NCBI RefSeq assembly: GCF_010500915.1
Contig: NZ_JAAAWP010000003.1
Location: 248,001-312,000 of the forward strand
Direction: 5' to 3'
DNA: 64,000 bases
Origin: Alteromonas hispanica
Lineage (GTDB): Bacteria; Pseudomonadota; Gammaproteobacteria; Enterobacterales; Alteromonadaceae
The translations under genes were made by a program, and so were the position numbers. The notes below the pieces were generated by a model. It had not been told where the DNA came from. It ran no database searches and saw nothing but the letters and a program-made list of their open reading frames with translations. Shown here piece after piece: positions 27,668-36,897 of the stretch (position 1 is the stretch's first letter; each line of letters begins with the position of its first letter).

Positions 27668-28192
27668 ATGACAAACGAAACATTCTCTTTGAACAATAAG
27701 TTCAAAGATCTATTGCTATGCGTTGAGGGAGACAACGTAAAAAGAAAGGAATTACTTAATATAGCCAGAGAAAGATTTGGCTTAACACCTAAGCAGGCTG
27801 AGGGGTTTGTAGCTCGCAATGTGCGTCGTTTAAAAATAAAGCGACTACTAAATACCAGCGGGAATAAAGGAGAATGTACATATCATTTTTCGAGCACTTT
27901 AAAGTGCTTAATTCGCCCAACCGAGACTGTATTAACTGACCGGCAAAAGGAGTCAGATGAGGGAAGCGAAAACCTTTCACGAGAAGAAACTAAAATACAG
28001 ATATCATTGGAAATGCTACTTAGTGAACTAGAAGCTTATCGTGATATTCACGAACGTTTTCCAAGCACCCGACCCATCGTGCAAGGCTTACTCAACGAAG
28101 CAAAAAAGGAATCCACTCAACTTTACGGACGACTAAACGCTCTTAAAAAGGTCATTCAGGCTACAAATCAGAGAAGTACTTCAAAATGCTAA
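27668..28192 (+). CDS. Unknown protein paired with helicase
   Basis: The 174-aa protein is of unrecognised family. The N-terminal 75 residues are basic and look like a winged-helix-type DNA-binding segment (RKELLNIARERFGLTPKQAEGFVARNVRRLKIKRLL...YHFSS). The C-terminal half is charged and helical, probably coiled (about 105-165). Its stop codon overlaps the helicase start (ATGCTAA), so the two are translationally coupled and likely work together. Confidence 0.65.
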   Translation: MTNETFSLNNKFKDLLLCVEGDNVKRKELLNIARERFGLTPKQAEGFVARNVRRLKIKRLLNTSGNKGECTYHFSSTLKCLIRPTETVLTDRQKESDEGSENLSREETKIQISLEMLLSELEAYRDIHERFPSTRPIVQGLLNEAKKESTQLYGRLNALKKVIQATNQRSTSKC

Positions 28193-29553
28193 GAGAATGG
28201 CAGAAACAGTGTATCGCAAAATTAATAGAGCAGTATAACTGTAAACCCCATGCTTTAGTTCTTGCCACGCCAGGGGCGGGAAAAACTCTCATGGCGAGTT
28301 ATTTAGCTAAGCAGTTACTCGAAGACCGAAAGATTGATTATGTAGTCTGTTTGTCGCCTTCTAAAGTAGTCTGCCAGAGCATCCAATCAACATTTGAGCA
28401 TGTTCTAAAACGCCCATTCAACGGACAGCTGGGCGCTCTCGGCGTATCTCGCACATATCACTCTATGTTAAACATCAATGAGCTCATCACTAATCTGAGT
28501 TCGAGTCGAGTGTTGGCAGTCTTTGATGAGATCCACCACTGCGCCGGGGATGGAAAATCGCAGGGCAATGTCTGGGGATTGAGTCTACTTTCTACTATCC
28601 ATAGCTTAGCAACATACACACTATCGCTCACTGGCACTCCGTGGCGTACTGATACGTTACCCATTCCACTTGCCAGCTACTCTAATCCAGAAGGCTGTAT
28701 TCAATGTGATTTCACATATGATTTAAATGAAGCCATACAGGAAAAGGTTTGTCGAGCTCCTAATATTACAGCCATAGATACGAATCAAGTTATTGTGCGC
28801 AGGGGGCGAGAACGAAACACTTATTGTGACATTCAAGACCTTATCGAGAACGGTGATATTAGTTATCGAGTAATTTTAAGGCAACCAGAGGCTATTAAAC
28901 ACATGCTGTCATTAAGTATTCAGAAGTTAAGTGAACTCAGAATCACAAGTCCAAACACTGGGGGCTTAATTGTCGCGGCGTCATACACTCATGCCTTACA
29001 GATACAAACAATTTTATCAGAGCATTTTAGTAAAAGTGCCACTATCGTTTCTTACAAGCAGGAAGACTCAGCAGAACTTATTGACCACTTTCGACATGAC
29101 ACTAACGAATGGATTATCAGTATTGCAATGATTAGCGAGGGCACCGACATACCAAGGCTCCAAGTCTGCTGCAACCTTACGGATGTAACAACTGAGCTTT
29201 ACTTTAGGCAGATACTTGGGCGTATTTTACGCATGACCACCGACCAAACAGCTATTGGGTACATGTTTATACTTGCTGAACCTAATTTAGTTAAGTATGC
29301 AGAGCGCCTAAACCAAGCCATTCCTGACTCTTATCATTATGAAAAAACGAGCCATTTGCTTGATAGCATAGAAAACTCTGACAGCCACTCTAGCATCAAC
29401 GGTAATCATCAGAGTAATGACCAATTTTCGTTCTCAGAATTTGAAATAACTGATTTGTTGCTGAAAAAATCGAAAGGGTCAGTTGAACAGCCAGCCATAG
29501 CAGAGCTTTCAATGAGTTTGTTTAAATCGAAAATTATTTCGTATCACATGTGA
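28186..29553 (+). CDS. DEAD/DEAH-box superfamily 2 helicase
   Basis: The 455-aa protein is a compact SF2 helicase of the SSL2/type III restriction-helicase sort. The Walker A motif is ATPGAGKT (27-34) and the DEAH-like box is DEIHHC (near 114-119). Motif III is SLTGTPWR, and the C-terminal helicase domain has EGTDIPRL and RQILGRILRMT. No nuclease domain is fused. It overlaps the 174-aa gene, forming a two-gene unit under the XRE regulator. Plausible roles are defence or element maintenance; the sequence does not decide. Confidence 0.85.
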   Translation: MLREWQKQCIAKLIEQYNCKPHALVLATPGAGKTLMASYLAKQLLEDRKIDYVVCLSPSKVVCQSIQSTFEHVLKRPFNGQLGALGVSRTYHSMLNINELITNLSSSRVLAVFDEIHHCAGDGKSQGNVWGLSLLSTIHSLATYTLSLTGTPWRTDTLPIPLASYSNPEGCIQCDFTYDLNEAIQEKVCRAPNITAIDTNQVIVRRGRERNTYCDIQDLIENGDISYRVILRQPEAIKHMLSLSIQKLSELRITSPNTGGLIVAASYTHALQIQTILSEHFSKSATIVSYKQEDSAELIDHFRHDTNEWIISIAMISEGTDIPRLQVCCNLTDVTTELYFRQILGRILRMTTDQTAIGYMFILAEPNLVKYAERLNQAIPDSYHYEKTSHLLDSIENSDSHSSINGNHQSNDQFSFSEFEITDLLLKKSKGSVEQPAIAELSMSLFKSKIISYHM

Positions 29554-29749
29554 TATTCATATATTGTCTAGTTTCATTAACTTATGGGCATTATCTTTTC
29601 AATGACACCACTGTTTGCTGCGATTTTTCATTGCGTCATAAAGGCATCCAACAATACGGTACACTTCTTCAAGATGGTAATGCAACGCATCAATGATAAA
29701 ATAGTTGTCAGAGAGATCAGGTGTATGGCGACTTTCATCGCGGTAGACG

Positions 29750-32155
29750 CTATATGTCGTCACTAGCCTCTCCAACACTTCTCATTAACGACAAAAATTG
29801 CTCACTATCTTGCTTTAGTCGTTCAATAATTCGCCTTGCAGCCGTTTGCATTTCAGGCACTTCAATAGGAGTCGCGCCCCTCTCGAATACACCAGATAAA
29901 TGAGAATATTCATTGTTAATTCTGTCGGTCAAAACCGCCGGAATACTGTCTTCACCGAAAAATTTGCCAAGGGTACTTTCATTCATTCCTTGGTCTGGGT
30001 ATTTGTAATACAGGTAGATCTCAAAAAACTTTCTAGCATTGTTGGCAAAACTGTAGAAGACTATGTAATTCGTGTCATCAACGCTTTCAATAGCGGCACA
30101 CTTATGTATCTGATGAAAAAGGTAGTTAAACTCTGTAACGTAAGTGCTCAGATATGTTGGCATAACTTGGAATGTTGACGATTTATCCTGTCGAACAACC
30201 ACAAAATACTGCTTTTGGTAGTCTACTTCCTTACCTGCTTGATTAACGTATTTGCCCTTTAACCGTTTTAAATATTTCAAAAAATCAAGATTGTGAGTTG
30301 AGACAAACAACTGTGCAAATTTTCCCTTATCGATTACTTCCGCATTCAATAATGTATATATAAAAAAAATATGATTGCCGTCGAGGGACGAGATTGGATC
30401 GTCAATCCAAATAATCGGTTTAGAGTCTTTGGTGGCAATATCATCTAACTTGGCCAAAAAATAGCAGAATGCCAGCAAGCTGCATTCACCTTCACTAAGG
30501 TGATAAGCTTTCCTACCGTCACGGATCACTTCAAATCGAATACGTTTTGCGTCTTGCGTTTGCCCTTCATCTTTTTTAGCCTCCAACGTTAAGAACTTAT
30601 GCCCGAAGAAATTATTTAGATATTCGTTTACCTTTTTAGCCCCTTTTTCTTCATCGTTCAGTTCACGTCTCTTGGATGTAATTCGTGCTTGTCTTTTTCT
30701 AATATCCTCATCGATAGTCGCCTTTGATTGTTGCGCTTCGTCTCTTTTTCTCTGTAAAAATTCAATTGAATTGAGCTGTTTTTGGTAATCAATCGTGACC
30801 AAATAATCAGCGACTTCTTTCAATCGCAAGTCGGCTTTAGCCTTGGTTTGTTCACTGGCCAATGAGGTACTAAATAACTTTGATTGAGCGCAAAGGTCGC
30901 TATATTCCTGCCAGACTGGAATTAATGCTTCAGCACAATCAATTGGGTTTTCATAGTCTTTAACGTTTAAAATATCACTTTTTCGCGCCTTTAGTTGCTT
31001 GGCTAGATTGCCTAAAGCAAGCTGATAGTCTTGGGTTGCAGCTTTTAATCTGAAATCCAAGGATGTTAGTTGTGAGTGAAACTTGGAATAAAAAAAAGAT
31101 TGATCAATGGTGAGTGCCATGTCTACTGCTTCGTTCTCGGTTTCTATCTTAGCAAGTAATGCATCAATCGACTTTTCTAATAGCTCAGATTCTTCATCAA
31201 AGTGCTTATCAAGCTCTGCCCATCGCTCAGCCGAAATTTCATTGTCGCAAAATGCGCATTTTTCATGCTTGTTTCGATGGTGACTACGGCCTTCATTTAC
31301 CCATCGGTTAAGCACAGCATCTTTGACTAATGCCTGAATTTTGTCAGACTCACTGATCGGTTTAGTTACCAGCACCTGAACTTGTTGTGCCAAGCTCAAA
31401 AAGCTTAGCTTAGGCGGCGAAAAAACCGGTATAGCAGGCAGAATTTTTTCATCAATTAGCTTTTCGTGCTCACTCACTTGCTCTGATGTTAACTGCTGAA
31501 AATCGGAGCTACTTACGGTTGTGATATCAGCCTTTAATTTGGTAATGGTGTAGTTTTGGTCACCATAACGCTCAGGCTTGTATTTAATGCCAATATCTTT
31601 ATTGGTCGCCTTATCACTCAACTGTTTTTCTAGGCTGTCATTCAATTGCTTATGATCTTTAAAAGCATTTTCGTAGGTAGCTTTAGCAACTTTCTTTTTA
31701 GCGAATAACCCTGTCTCGTTACCTTCATCGTTTGAGCCTAGTTCTACTTCAAGAACCTCAATCTCTTTTTCGATTTTATTATTATCATCACCTAAAATAG
31801 CAAATGGCTCAATGCTGTCATCAGGATTAGTAATAAATCGAAGGTTATCTCTGATAAAGTCTTCATTGAATACTCGAATGTTCTTATTATGGGTGGATAA
31901 GGCCGCGAGCGTTACTTCCGAGTTATTATCAAACTTTAGTTGAAACGAAGGCGCGCCATATTTATCTGATAAAGAACGTGTCTCTAGAGCTCGTGCAATA
32001 CGCGACAGTGTTGTCTTACCTGAATAGTTGCGCCCATAGATGATGTTGATATCAACGAAGTTCTGAACAGCCCCACCTTTGTTTTTAACCTCACGATCCC
32101 AATTGAAATCATCAAATACACCAAGATTTTTTATGTACTGAACTTTTTTTAGCAT
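29750..32155 (-). CDS. rloC: RloC/PrrC-like anticodon nuclease ATPase
   Basis: The 801-aa AAA_13-type ABC ATPase has Walker A at GRNYSGKTT (41-49), a central coiled coil with a Zn-hook-like CAFC (Cys300, Cys303), signature LSEGECSLLAFC, and Walker B PIIWIDDPISSLD. A C-terminal Arg-Glu-His triad lies in RKFFEIYL...NNEYSH, the pattern of RloC/PrrC anticodon nucleases that cleave tRNA in the wobble region. RloC genes are classically linked to type I restriction operons, as here. Its ATG overlaps the stop of the preceding small gene (ATGCTAA), implying coupled translation. It would act as a suicidal back-up when restriction is defeated. Confidence 0.85.
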   Translation of the reverse strand: MLKKVQYIKNLGVFDDFNWDREVKNKGGAVQNFVDINIIYGRNYSGKTTLSRIARALETRSLSDKYGAPSFQLKFDNNSEVTLAALSTHNKNIRVFNEDFIRDNLRFITNPDDSIEPFAILGDDNNKIEKEIEVLEVELGSNDEGNETGLFAKKKVAKATYENAFKDHKQLNDSLEKQLSDKATNKDIGIKYKPERYGDQNYTITKLKADITTVSSSDFQQLTSEQVSEHEKLIDEKILPAIPVFSPPKLSFLSLAQQVQVLVTKPISESDKIQALVKDAVLNRWVNEGRSHHRNKHEKCAFCDNEISAERWAELDKHFDEESELLEKSIDALLAKIETENEAVDMALTIDQSFFYSKFHSQLTSLDFRLKAATQDYQLALGNLAKQLKARKSDILNVKDYENPIDCAEALIPVWQEYSDLCAQSKLFSTSLASEQTKAKADLRLKEVADYLVTIDYQKQLNSIEFLQRKRDEAQQSKATIDEDIRKRQARITSKRRELNDEEKGAKKVNEYLNNFFGHKFLTLEAKKDEGQTQDAKRIRFEVIRDGRKAYHLSEGECSLLAFCYFLAKLDDIATKDSKPIIWIDDPISSLDGNHIFFIYTLLNAEVIDKGKFAQLFVSTHNLDFLKYLKRLKGKYVNQAGKEVDYQKQYFVVVRQDKSSTFQVMPTYLSTYVTEFNYLFHQIHKCAAIESVDDTNYIVFYSFANNARKFFEIYLYYKYPDQGMNESTLGKFFGEDSIPAVLTDRINNEYSHLSGVFERGATPIEVPEMQTAARRIIERLKQDSEQFLSLMRSVGEASDDI

Positions 32156-32409
32156 TGTAAACGTCCTTGTTTAGCATATTTTTGCCAGAGGTTTTCATGG
32201 TAGTCAGTAAGTGCTGCCGAATAGTCTTTCACTTCTGTTTGAGATGAAGTTAAAGCATTAGGAGAAATAAGGCTCACATCACCGTCTTTTTCAAACCAAA
32301 TAGGTTGGCCTTCTTCCAATGCAAAGCACTTTTCCAAGCCAATCAGCACTTGGTAATGAAAGGCTAGGGCAGTTGTTAACGCTGCATTTTTTGTTTGACC
32401 ACCACTCAT
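32149..32409 (-). CDS. Short protein resembling the N-terminus of a DUF4297/Cap4-type nuclease
   Basis: The 86-aa protein has a layout like the start of DUF4297 dsDNA-nuclease domains: GG...NAALTTALAFHYQVLIGLEKC, a DGDVSL segment, then QTEVKDY, where the Glu-x-Lys would be the PD-(D/E)xK core. The rest of such a protein (200+ residues) is absent. The stop codon overlaps the rloC start exactly, so the short form looks stably retained rather than freshly broken. It could be a small partner or antitoxin-like modulator of RloC. The family assignment is tentative. Confidence 0.5.
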   Translation of the reverse strand: MSGGQTKNAALTTALAFHYQVLIGLEKCFALEEGQPIWFEKDGDVSLISPNALTSSQTEVKDYSAALTDYHENLWQKYAKQGRLQC

Positions 32410-32418
32410 ACTCCCTCC

Positions 32419-33615
32419 TTAGAGCTCGCCTTTAAAGGCGGAATCAAGAATTGATGCTTTAAGGTGCTTAAGAGAGTCAATTTTTGAGCTGATTTCAGCC
32501 TGTAATTGCTCTGATTTCAAAGCAAGCGCGTCCAGTTCTTTTGCGATTTTCTGCTGGGCTTCATATGACGGCAATGAAACAACAAATGACTCCATTGTCC
32601 CTTTAGTGATATGAAGCATGCCTGCTACGCCTCGAGCGTTTGCTATTGCCTCTTCAGTGATATCTTTTAGCAGCCAATAAGCATATCTGGGTGCTATCTC
32701 TAATTTTGGCTCCATTTTCCAAATATGGTAATGGTAAATCGCTTTTTCGTCGTTCCAAATAAATGCCCCGAAAGAAGTACCAGGAGTGCCTGACCACGAA
32801 AAAAGTAAGTCGCCACTTTCGCAGTACTTATTTTCATCAAGCTCTAAATCAGAATAATAGTAATTTTCTCCGCCCTTAAGGTTTTGAATTCGTATTACTT
32901 TGTATTTACCTGAGTCAAGTAGCTCTGGTTTCTTATAAGCTCGCCCGTTATATACATTAAAAATGTCTTTAATGGGTGTTGGATTTACTTCTTGATGAAA
33001 CCTCTCGAATAGTGCACTCGCTAACAGCGACTTGGACGTGACTAGGTTTTCCTGCAAATGCTCAATGGAGGTGTAGATGCGGGTGAGCAGTGCGTCGAGC
33101 TTTTCGACGATGCGCTTTTGTTCTTCTTTGTTCGGTAATGGAACACTCAGGCCTTTGAGTACCGTATTGTTTACGCCTGCTTGACCAATCCATTTTTTAC
33201 ATATTTGATTGAAGTACCCTGAAGTTTGGAGGGAAACTAACCAATAGACTAAGAATTTACTATAGACCTTATCATTAGTAACTATCCTTGTAAGGTGGTT
33301 GCTAAATGCATAATCATAATCTTGGTCAACATATGCCGTTTTTCCGACAAGTTCTTTACTATTAGTATTGTTAAATAGAATATCACCTTTGAATATTTTT
33401 GACTTTTTTTCATCAATTTTTTCATGACTAACTTTGATTATTTGATCAAAATTCAAACAGCCACTTGTGCTTATATTGTGCGTTCTTAAATGCACGTACC
33501 CATCTGTAGTTTCAAAATTTTTGTTACATGCAAACCCAGAGCTCAGGGACGCCGTTACGTCTTTGACTTGAGCAGTAATCCAGCCTTTAGGTAATTGATT
33601 TAGAACCTGTTCCAT
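32419..33615 (-). CDS. hsdS: Type I restriction enzyme specificity subunit
   Basis: The 398-aa protein has two target-recognition domains (about residues 5-150 and 210-350). Each is followed by a conserved helical spacer (NKEEQKRIVEKLDALLTRI near 162-180 and YEAQQKIAKELDALALKSEQ near 352-372). The C-terminus ASILDSAFKGEL is typical. It sets the DNA sequence methylated and cut by HsdM/HsdR. The start lies 2 bp from the hsdM stop. The two domains differ, so a bipartite target is expected. Confidence 0.93.
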   Translation of the reverse strand: MEQVLNQLPKGWITAQVKDVTASLSSGFACNKNFETTDGYVHLRTHNISTSGCLNFDQIIKVSHEKIDEKKSKIFKGDILFNNTNSKELVGKTAYVDQDYDYAFSNHLTRIVTNDKVYSKFLVYWLVSLQTSGYFNQICKKWIGQAGVNNTVLKGLSVPLPNKEEQKRIVEKLDALLTRIYTSIEHLQENLVTSKSLLASALFERFHQEVNPTPIKDIFNVYNGRAYKKPELLDSGKYKVIRIQNLKGGENYYYSDLELDENKYCESGDLLFSWSGTPGTSFGAFIWNDEKAIYHYHIWKMEPKLEIAPRYAYWLLKDITEEAIANARGVAGMLHITKGTMESFVVSLPSYEAQQKIAKELDALALKSEQLQAEISSKIDSLKHLKASILDSAFKGEL

Positions 33616-33617
33616 GC

Positions 33618-35096
33618 TTATTTCTCCGCTAACAGGTTTTCAATTTCATCCAACAGCCCTGATACCAGCTTTTCCTTGGTGCGGATCTGCTTAAGGATAT
33701 CGCTTGGCGCTAAATGCTCGGCATCTTTTTGTTTGGCTGGGTTTTTGGCAGAGAGATCATAGTCTTCTGCGAGTTTGCTGGCGGAAACAGTCCAGGAGCG
33801 ATCAGTGGTTTCGCGGCTGCTATACAGCTCGACAAACTCTTTTAAGTGATCGTCTGTGATGGGTTTGTTTTTGGTGAGTTTCTGCTCTGGCTCGCATTCG
33901 TAATACCACACATCGCTGGTGCCGCCGCTGCGCTCAAAATATAGCACGTTGGTTTTAACGCCCGAATAGGGCAAAAATACCCCAGCGGGCAGGCTTAAAA
34001 TAGTGTGTAGGTTAAAGTTTTCCAGCAGTTCTTGTTTGACCTGTTTGAAGGCGCTGTTGGTTTGGAACAACACGCCTTCTGGCACGACGATGGCTGCTTT
34101 GCCGCCACTTTTCAGGGTTTTCATAAAGTGCTGCAAAAACAGCAATTCGGTCGCGTTACTTTGGATAGGGAAGTTTTGCTGAATTTGCGACTTTTCTTTA
34201 CCACCAAACGGCGGGTTAGCCAGAATAATGTCGTAACGGTCTTTTTCCTGAATATCGCGGATATTTTGGGTCAGGGTATTACCACGGAACAGGTTGGGTG
34301 ACTCGATGCCATGCAAAATCATGTTCATCATGCCCATCACATAAGCCAGTGAGGTTTTTTCAAAGCCAAAGAAAGTATCGCGTTGGATAAAATCCCATTG
34401 CTCAGTAGAAAGCGCACTCTTTTTGGCTTTTAAGTGGTCAAAGGCTTCGACTAGGAATCCGCACGAGCCAGCCGCTGCATCGTAAATGGTTTGCCCTGCT
34501 TTTGGGTCAATGGCCTTGAGCATGGCGCGTACTACTGGGCGCGGGGTGTAAAATTCACCCGCATAACCACCGGCATCGCCCATGTTTTGCAATAAACCTT
34601 CATAGACCAGCGAGAGCTCGAACATTTCATCACTGGACTGGAAATTCAGCGTATCGATAATATCCAGCACTTCACGCAAGGTATGGCCAGAGGCGACCTT
34701 GTTGTCTAAATACTGGAAGATGGCACCAATTTTATAGGCGAAGGACTTTGGGTCTGAACCTGTAACGGCGGCATTGGCAAAGCTTTTTAAGTAAGGGAAT
34801 AACTTGTTATTCACGTACTCGGTTAAGTCATCACCCGTGCGAACTTTGTTAATGTCTAACTTGCCCTCGGCATTTTTCGGGCAGGCCCAATTTGACCAGC
34901 GATGCTCTTCATCCAAAACCGGTTGATAGTCTTTTCCAGACAGCACGGCTTCATCTTCTTTTTCAGACTCGTAATCATCTAAAAATTTTAAGAACAACAC
35001 CCAAGAGGTTTGCTCGGTATAGTGCATAGCACCACTAATGCCATCGTCGCGGCGCAGTATGTCGGTAATTCGGTCAATCTTTTGTTGTAATGACAT
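33618..35096 (-). CDS. hsdM: Type I restriction-modification DNA methyltransferase subunit
   Basis: The 492-aa N6-adenine methyltransferase has the HsdM N-terminal helical domain (1-150), an AdoMet motif I IYDAAAGSCGFL (204-215), an EFYTPRPV segment (181-188) and catalytic NPPF (294-297). Motif I has Ser-Cys where most family members read Thr-Gly. It forms the modification complex with HsdS. An AAA ATPase gene lies between it and hsdR. Confidence 0.95.
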   Translation of the reverse strand: MSLQQKIDRITDILRRDDGISGAMHYTEQTSWVLFLKFLDDYESEKEDEAVLSGKDYQPVLDEEHRWSNWACPKNAEGKLDINKVRTGDDLTEYVNNKLFPYLKSFANAAVTGSDPKSFAYKIGAIFQYLDNKVASGHTLREVLDIIDTLNFQSSDEMFELSLVYEGLLQNMGDAGGYAGEFYTPRPVVRAMLKAIDPKAGQTIYDAAAGSCGFLVEAFDHLKAKKSALSTEQWDFIQRDTFFGFEKTSLAYVMGMMNMILHGIESPNLFRGNTLTQNIRDIQEKDRYDIILANPPFGGKEKSQIQQNFPIQSNATELLFLQHFMKTLKSGGKAAIVVPEGVLFQTNSAFKQVKQELLENFNLHTILSLPAGVFLPYSGVKTNVLYFERSGGTSDVWYYECEPEQKLTKNKPITDDHLKEFVELYSSRETTDRSWTVSASKLAEDYDLSAKNPAKQKDAEHLAPSDILKQIRTKEKLVSGLLDEIENLLAEK

Positions 35097-35099
35097 GGG

Positions 35100-36896
35100 T
35101 TATAGTTTTCCGATAATAAAATTGTACATATTGGTGATGTCGTCGCTGATCTCTGCGGGCGGAATCAGGTCGATATAGGCTTGGAGCTTGTCAATGTCGA
35201 GCCCATTACCCTCGGTATTGATCAGCGGATCAATAACACTTTTGGCATTCAGTCGCCGGATATCGTCGTTATCACTTGGGTTGTTTGCTTGTAAATGATT
35301 GCGCTGCGCAATTTCACCATTGTTGATTTGAGTAAGCACGTTGTGGTGCGACAGCGCTGTATGCGAAAGCAAGTAATTTTTGATTTCACGGCGTTTCCAA
35401 GCCAATAGATATGGCGAAACTCTGGTACCACGCGGCCATTGAATGGTATTTAGCAACTCACGGTACACTTGCCCGTTCACTTGAACGCCATTGGCAGCAT
35501 TCCAGTCCAATGCCGCCTCGTCTCGATCACAAATTAGGAAAATCTGTGTTGTTACAAGTGGTGATTCAATCTTGCTTAAGCCATGTAACCAATCTATTTT
35601 TCCCTTGCCAAAGGTTTCGTTAGCAGAAGCGTAACTGGACGACTTTTTCATGGCATGCACAGTGGCTAATCGATTTACGTCTAACCCTGCACGGGAGGCG
35701 AGTTTGGTAAAGATAATCCAGTCGTTGTAGTCATCTAATAAAGCGATGTTAGGCAGCTTGCCACACACCTCAAATTCAACGGATTTGGCACGAGAAAGAA
35801 CACTGAGTCGGCTGATTAGTTGCTTGATTTTGTTGTCTTCATTGATTCGGCCGTGTTCCACAACTTTCAAGTGTTCTATGCGGTTTTCTTTTGCAGAAAT
35901 AGAGTCCAACAGGTGTGTCGTAGTAATCGCATGGCCTTGTATGCTGTGTAATAGAGACCATAGTTTCTCTACGTTTTTGTAGTGCAGGTGCGAATCTGCT
36001 TCATCAAATAGGAATAACGTATTCGGTGCATCAAAAAGGTCTATCAACGCGTATAGAAAGAGCAGTTGGTATTCACCGTCGCTTAACTGGTCAAGCTCTA
36101 TTCCATCTTTAAAAACGAGTTTATAACCTTGTTTGTCTATGAAGTAATCGTTATCCGCCGCTTGAGTAAAAAAGCTCACTTCAGGATCAAACGCTGTATT
36201 TTGAGCCTTGGCATTTGCTTCATCAGCTTCTATACCCTCTTCACCTGCTTGTGGCTGTCTTGGGTAATCGAACGAAACATCGATCAATCGGCTTGCTGGT
36301 ATTTCAATAGTTCGCTTACGTAGCGGTTGCTCAAACTCATAATCATTTGAGACAAATGTGCTGATGAAGCTATCTAACGAACGGAAATAGGGCGTTTTTC
36401 GTAGCGTATCAACCTCACCACTTTCTTCACGCTTCAGCGCGTCCATAACTCGATTGACATAGTTTTTATCAATTTTGAATGCGCATTTTAAGCAGGTAGT
36501 TTGGTCATCACCTTCAAATGCTGATTCAGTAACATAGCCTCGTTCGCGCAAAAATGAACGAACTTTGCCGCTACGTTTAGTCGCCGTTGCGAGGAAAATG
36601 AGTAATTTTGACCAAGGTTTGTCGAAGTAAAGGCACTCTAAACCCAACCCTCTGCCAGCTTGACGCTCGCGTTTTAAGTAAACACCAAACTTTTCAGAGT
36701 AGTTTTCATTCTGTCCTGAAGAAAAGCACACCACATTTAGGTGGTGATGTGCACGCTTGTTTAACCTCTCTTCAAATACTGACTGCAAGATGCTGGATTT
36801 GCCGCTGCCATTTTCACCAATTAATGTAGCAACCTTATTGATGTTTAAGGTTTGTGGCTGGTTGTGCAACGAGTTAGGTGCGAGTGTTAATTCCAT
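35100..36896 (-). CDS. AAA ATPase, OLD-like, embedded in the type I restriction operon
   Basis: The 598-aa protein has Walker A GENGSGKS (27-34), an ABC-type signature LSDGEYQLL and Walker B TLFLFDEADSHLH, so it belongs to the SMC/ABC-like AAA group. The C-terminal 200 residues (PNIALLDDYNDWIIF...IFLICDRDEAAL) are suggestive of the TOPRIM nuclease domain of OLD-family proteins, but the acidic residues are not all recognisable. It sits between hsdR and hsdM with gaps of 1-3 bp, so it is co-expressed. It may be an added defence module or an accessory to restriction; the latter is inference. Confidence 0.75.
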   Translation of the reverse strand: MELTLAPNSLHNQPQTLNINKVATLIGENGSGKSSILQSVFEERLNKRAHHHLNVVCFSSGQNENYSEKFGVYLKRERQAGRGLGLECLYFDKPWSKLLIFLATATKRSGKVRSFLRERGYVTESAFEGDDQTTCLKCAFKIDKNYVNRVMDALKREESGEVDTLRKTPYFRSLDSFISTFVSNDYEFEQPLRKRTIEIPASRLIDVSFDYPRQPQAGEEGIEADEANAKAQNTAFDPEVSFFTQAADNDYFIDKQGYKLVFKDGIELDQLSDGEYQLLFLYALIDLFDAPNTLFLFDEADSHLHYKNVEKLWSLLHSIQGHAITTTHLLDSISAKENRIEHLKVVEHGRINEDNKIKQLISRLSVLSRAKSVEFEVCGKLPNIALLDDYNDWIIFTKLASRAGLDVNRLATVHAMKKSSSYASANETFGKGKIDWLHGLSKIESPLVTTQIFLICDRDEAALDWNAANGVQVNGQVYRELLNTIQWPRGTRVSPYLLAWKRREIKNYLLSHTALSHHNVLTQINNGEIAQRNHLQANNPSDNDDIRRLNAKSVIDPLINTEGNGLDIDKLQAYIDLIPPAEISDDITNMYNFIIGKL

Positions 36897-36897
36897 T

